The notes beneath the pieces were generated by a model. The model worked only from the letters and a program-made list of their open reading frames with translations, was not told where the DNA came from and made no database searches. A stretch of DNA of 45,057 nt from the NCBI GenBank assembly GCA_002372465.1, contig DFGW01000166.1, forward strand, positions 1-45,057. The letters are read 5' to 3'. This stretch comes from Butyrivibrio sp. UBA3740. GTDB taxonomy: Bacteria > Bacillota > Clostridia > Lachnospirales > Lachnospiraceae. Shown one piece after another: positions 42,823-45,057 of the stretch (its first letter is position 1; each line of letters starts with the position of its first letter). The translations under genes and the position numbers were made by a program.

Positions 42823-44742
42823 TCAGTTACAATGAGGTCCTGTAATATACTTAATAGAATTTTCGTTTATATCGCCTGTCCTGTTCGCAGGCTCTGCCAG
42901 TGGAAGCTTTTTCCCTTCTCTGACAAATACCAGAACTTCATTGAGCTTAGCCTTTACGTAATGATTGCCCTTTTCAAGCACTTCCTCGTCATAGTCTGTA
43001 TCGCTTCTAAACCTCACCAATTTCATATCCTGTGGCAGGTATACATATCTTCCCGTTGCATTCTGCTTATATACCGGAGCCACCATTATGCTGTCGCCTA
43101 CAAAAAGCTGGTCTTCCACCTCATAGGCCATCTCATCCTCAGGATATTCAAAGCACAGAGGTTTAAACAGCATATCATCACTTTCTGCCGCCTTTATAAA
43201 CTGATCATAGAGATACGGGATCAGGGCATAGCGAAGACGAAGCATATTCCTGAAGTCCTGTTTATTGGTAAATCTGTAATACTCCTGATTTCTTGTATCC
43301 TTGAGAGAATGGTTCCTGAATAGCGGTGTAAAGATAGAAAACTGAGTCCATCTCATTAAGAGGTCCTCTGTGGTATCTCCCCAGAATCCCCCTGTATCAG
43401 CCCCGCAGTACAAAAAGCCGCACATATTAAGGCCAGGCATCTGCTGTATATTCATAAGAAGGTGACTCCACCAGGTCTGATTGTCTCCGGTCCAAACTCC
43501 ACCGTATCTGTGCATACCGATATAGGATGCCCTGGAAAACATCAGGATCTTTTTATCGGGACAAAGCCTCTCAAAAGCCTCACCTGCGGCTCTTGTCATG
43601 TTGTAGCCGTAGATATTGTGAACCTTGTCATGACGTACCTTCTGCCCCTTATATTCGTGATAAAAGCGCTTATAGTCATCTTCATTATTGGAAAGACCTG
43701 CCACCAGCCCCTGAAATTCAAAGAATGAGAGCACATCCAGATTCTGGCCTTCAAAGTCCTTTATTTTCTCAAACACCTCTTTCAGGTGATCCTCGGTGTA
43801 GAAAATAGCAGGCTCATTCATATCATTCCAAAAGCCGTCAATTCCCTGGTCCAAAAGAAATTTATACTTGTTTCCAAACCAGTTCCTGGCCTTTTCATTC
43901 AGGAAATCAGGGAAATGCACCCTTCCGGGCCATACGGCAGCAACGAGATTATCTCCGCTTTCTTTCTTGACAAAATACCCTTCCTTAACGCCCTCTTCAT
44001 AGACATCATAGCCCTCTTCAATCTTAACTCCGGCATCTATGATGGGAACAAGGTGAATTCCACGCCCCTTCATCTCATTTACAAATCCCTCAAAATCAGG
44101 GAATCTCTCTTTATTTACAGTGAAGTCCTTATAGCTTTCCATGTAGTCAATGTCAAGGTATACGGCTTCCAGGGGCATGTCCAGCTCATCGTAGTTATCT
44201 ACCACGTCTCTGACATCCTGCTCGTTCATATAGCCCCATCTGCTCTGACCAAAGCCAAAGGCCCACTTGGGTGGAATATAGCTTTTCCCGATTATGCCTC
44301 GAAACTGTCTAACAATATCTAAGACAGAATCTCCTTCTATCACATATATATTTGCATCAAAATCCTCAAAGTCGATCTCGAAGGTATTAATCTCCTTATC
44401 CCCTATGTCAAAAGAAACTTTCCCGGGAGTATCAACGTACATTCCAAATTTTTTATCACTGCCCCAATAGACAAAAAAGTTCTGGGCGCCATACAAGGAA
44501 CTCTTATCCTCGGAGTGAACATGGTCATCGGTACAATTGCTGGTGTACTTAAAGCCCCTTTTATTGATACCACGGACTGTCTCACCAAGGCCATAAACCT
44601 TGTCCTTTGGGGTCATGGAAAGCCTTAGCGACTTCTCACCCGCATTGGAAACAAAATACGGGATATTCCCGGGTGTTGCTGTTATTTCTTTTACCACAGA
44701 ATCAGTTTCTATAGGGTTACCAATAATGAACTTTTTTATCAT
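42823..44742 (-). CDS. GH31 alpha-glucosidase, cytoplasmic
   Basis: A 639-residue enzyme without a signal peptide, predicted to release glucose from short alpha-glucosides. The N-terminal beta-sandwich ends near 150 and the barrel follows. FWNDMNEP gives nucleophile D307 and VWTGDN gives acid/base D420. YLDIDYM (195-201) and SRASYIGMHRYGG are also typical. Its length and residue numbering closely match Ro-alphaG1 of Blautia obeum, including W169 in QSRWG, a residue reported there to favour alpha-1,6 over alpha-1,4 bonds. Isomaltose preference is therefore likely. GGAGGTC precedes the ATG. It is first of three minus-strand genes. Confidence 0.95.
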   Translation of the reverse strand: MIKKFIIGNPIETDSVVKEITATPGNIPYFVSNAGEKSLRLSMTPKDKVYGLGETVRGINKRGFKYTSNCTDDHVHSEDKSSLYGAQNFFVYWGSDKKFGMYVDTPGKVSFDIGDKEINTFEIDFEDFDANIYVIEGDSVLDIVRQFRGIIGKSYIPPKWAFGFGQSRWGYMNEQDVRDVVDNYDELDMPLEAVYLDIDYMESYKDFTVNKERFPDFEGFVNEMKGRGIHLVPIIDAGVKIEEGYDVYEEGVKEGYFVKKESGDNLVAAVWPGRVHFPDFLNEKARNWFGNKYKFLLDQGIDGFWNDMNEPAIFYTEDHLKEVFEKIKDFEGQNLDVLSFFEFQGLVAGLSNNEDDYKRFYHEYKGQKVRHDKVHNIYGYNMTRAAGEAFERLCPDKKILMFSRASYIGMHRYGGVWTGDNQTWWSHLLMNIQQMPGLNMCGFLYCGADTGGFWGDTTEDLLMRWTQFSIFTPLFRNHSLKDTRNQEYYRFTNKQDFRNMLRLRYALIPYLYDQFIKAAESDDMLFKPLCFEYPEDEMAYEVEDQLFVGDSIMVAPVYKQNATGRYVYLPQDMKLVRFRSDTDYDEEVLEKGNHYVKAKLNEVLVFVREGKKLPLAEPANRTGDINENSIKYITGPHCN

Positions 44743-44780
44743 TCAAAAGACCTCCGTACGTATTTTGCATTTCATATATT

Positions 44781-44786
44781 ATTATA
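44781..44786 (-). promoter_or_regulatory. Candidate -10 of the GH31 operon
   Basis: On the minus strand TATAAT lies about 40 bases before the GH31 ATG, just after the T-run of the preceding terminator. The -35 region is T-rich (TTTTGT-like) and poor, so the promoter may need an activator. Confidence 0.4.
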
Positions 44787-44800
44787 CGATAGATAACACA

Positions 44801-44830
44801 AAAAAGAGAGCTGAATAAAATTCAGCTCTC
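44801..44830 (-). terminator. Terminator of the ferredoxin-domain gene
   Basis: GAGAGCTGAAT (44806-44816) and ATTCAGCTCTC (44820-44830) are perfect arms around a three-base loop. On the minus strand TTTTTT follows. It lies 17 bases after the stop at 44847. Confidence 0.88.
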
Positions 44831-44846
44831 CTTAGAAATAACTATT

Positions 44847-45057
44847 TTACTTGCCGCCTGTTATCTTGTTGATCAGGATCTTTCCTGCTCTCTTTGCTGC
44901 GTAAGGGCCTACAGCCTTAAGCTTATCCTCTGATCTGTACATTGTGCTTGCAGCAGGCATATCTCTTGTAAGATGGATCGCATCGAATTCACACTTGGTT
45001 GTGCAAAGTCCGCATCCGATACAGCGGTTCTCGTCTACTGTTGTAGCACCGCATCCA
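44847..45057 (-). CDS. 4Fe-4S ferredoxin-domain oxidoreductase, C-terminal fragment
   Basis: Seventy codons of the 3' end of a gene that continues beyond the right edge. The peptide contains DENRCIGCGLCTTKCEFDAI, a CxxCxxCxxxC cluster ligand set, and then a basic helical tail ending NKITGGK before TAA. An earlier cysteine lies at the very edge (GCGATT). The tail after the cluster resembles that of clostridial FAD-dependent oxidoreductases with a terminal ferredoxin domain, but with so little sequence the enzyme class is only a guess. Confidence 0.8.
   Translation of the reverse strand, partial: GCGATTVDENRCIGCGLCTTKCEFDAIHLTRDMPAASTMYRSEDKLKAVGPYAAKRAGKILINKITGGK

Noticed and set aside
43786..44322. 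178-codon plus-strand frame within the GH31 gene.
   Set aside because: It is antisense to catalytic GH31 motifs and has no ribosome binding site.

Overview
The window looks like chromosomal DNA from an anaerobic, low-to-mid-GC member of the Clostridia. A gut or rumen Lachnospiraceae of the Butyrivibrio/Roseburia kind fits best. This is inferred from strong AGGAGG-type ribosome binding sites, a glgC/glgD pair, a large secreted galactanase ending in cell-wall-binding repeats, several chemoreceptors, and YesMN-type two-component genes. I see no rRNA, tRNA, CRISPR array, insertion sequence or phage gene.

Layout. 1-72: 3' end of an AraC-type regulator. 267-1751: a chemoreceptor with a membrane-embedded sensor. 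1987-4181: a polar amino-acid ABC importer (binding protein, permease, ATPase), closed by a two-way terminator. 4242-7687 (minus): an ABC-2 type exporter with a CPBP-family membrane protease. 7784-8272 (minus): a Nudix hydrolase. 8362-12015 (minus): a 1217-residue GH53 endo-beta-1,4-galactanase whose promoter carries a perfect palindrome over the -35 region. 12290-13261 (minus): a polyprenyl diphosphate synthase. 13394-14092 (minus): an MgtC-like protein.

14130-29619 (minus) is one long same-strand block of signalling and transport genes. In transcription order it holds an EAL-HDOD protein, a 1262-residue hybrid kinase with degenerate GGDEF and EAL domains, a pseudoreceiver-receiver protein, a second 7TM-GGDEF-EAL protein that also looks catalytically dead, a membrane-anchored binding-protein sensor, a YesM-type kinase, a YesN-type regulator, and an ABC importer resembling AfuABC/FbpABC. 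The sensor/kinase/regulator/importer half resembles the HptRSA and AfuABC systems for sugar phosphates. The upstream half is an unusual phosphorelay with defective cyclic-di-GMP domains and is the most interesting part of the window.

29756-33031: a GT2 glycosyltransferase diverges from glgCD (ADP-glucose synthesis for glycogen). 33111-36884: two more chemoreceptors. 37018-38529: two small unknown proteins and a lipoprotein. 38513-44742 (minus): an apparent operon of a GH31 alpha-glucosidase, a GNAT-like protein and a 1151-residue unrecognised soluble protein. 44847-45057 (minus): the C-terminus of a ferredoxin-domain oxidoreductase, cut by the window edge.

Together the genes suggest a motile, plant-glycan-using bacterium that links sugar or sugar-phosphate sensing to uptake, glycogen storage and chemotaxis. 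That integration is inference. Domain calls come from motifs read by eye, and no database search was run.
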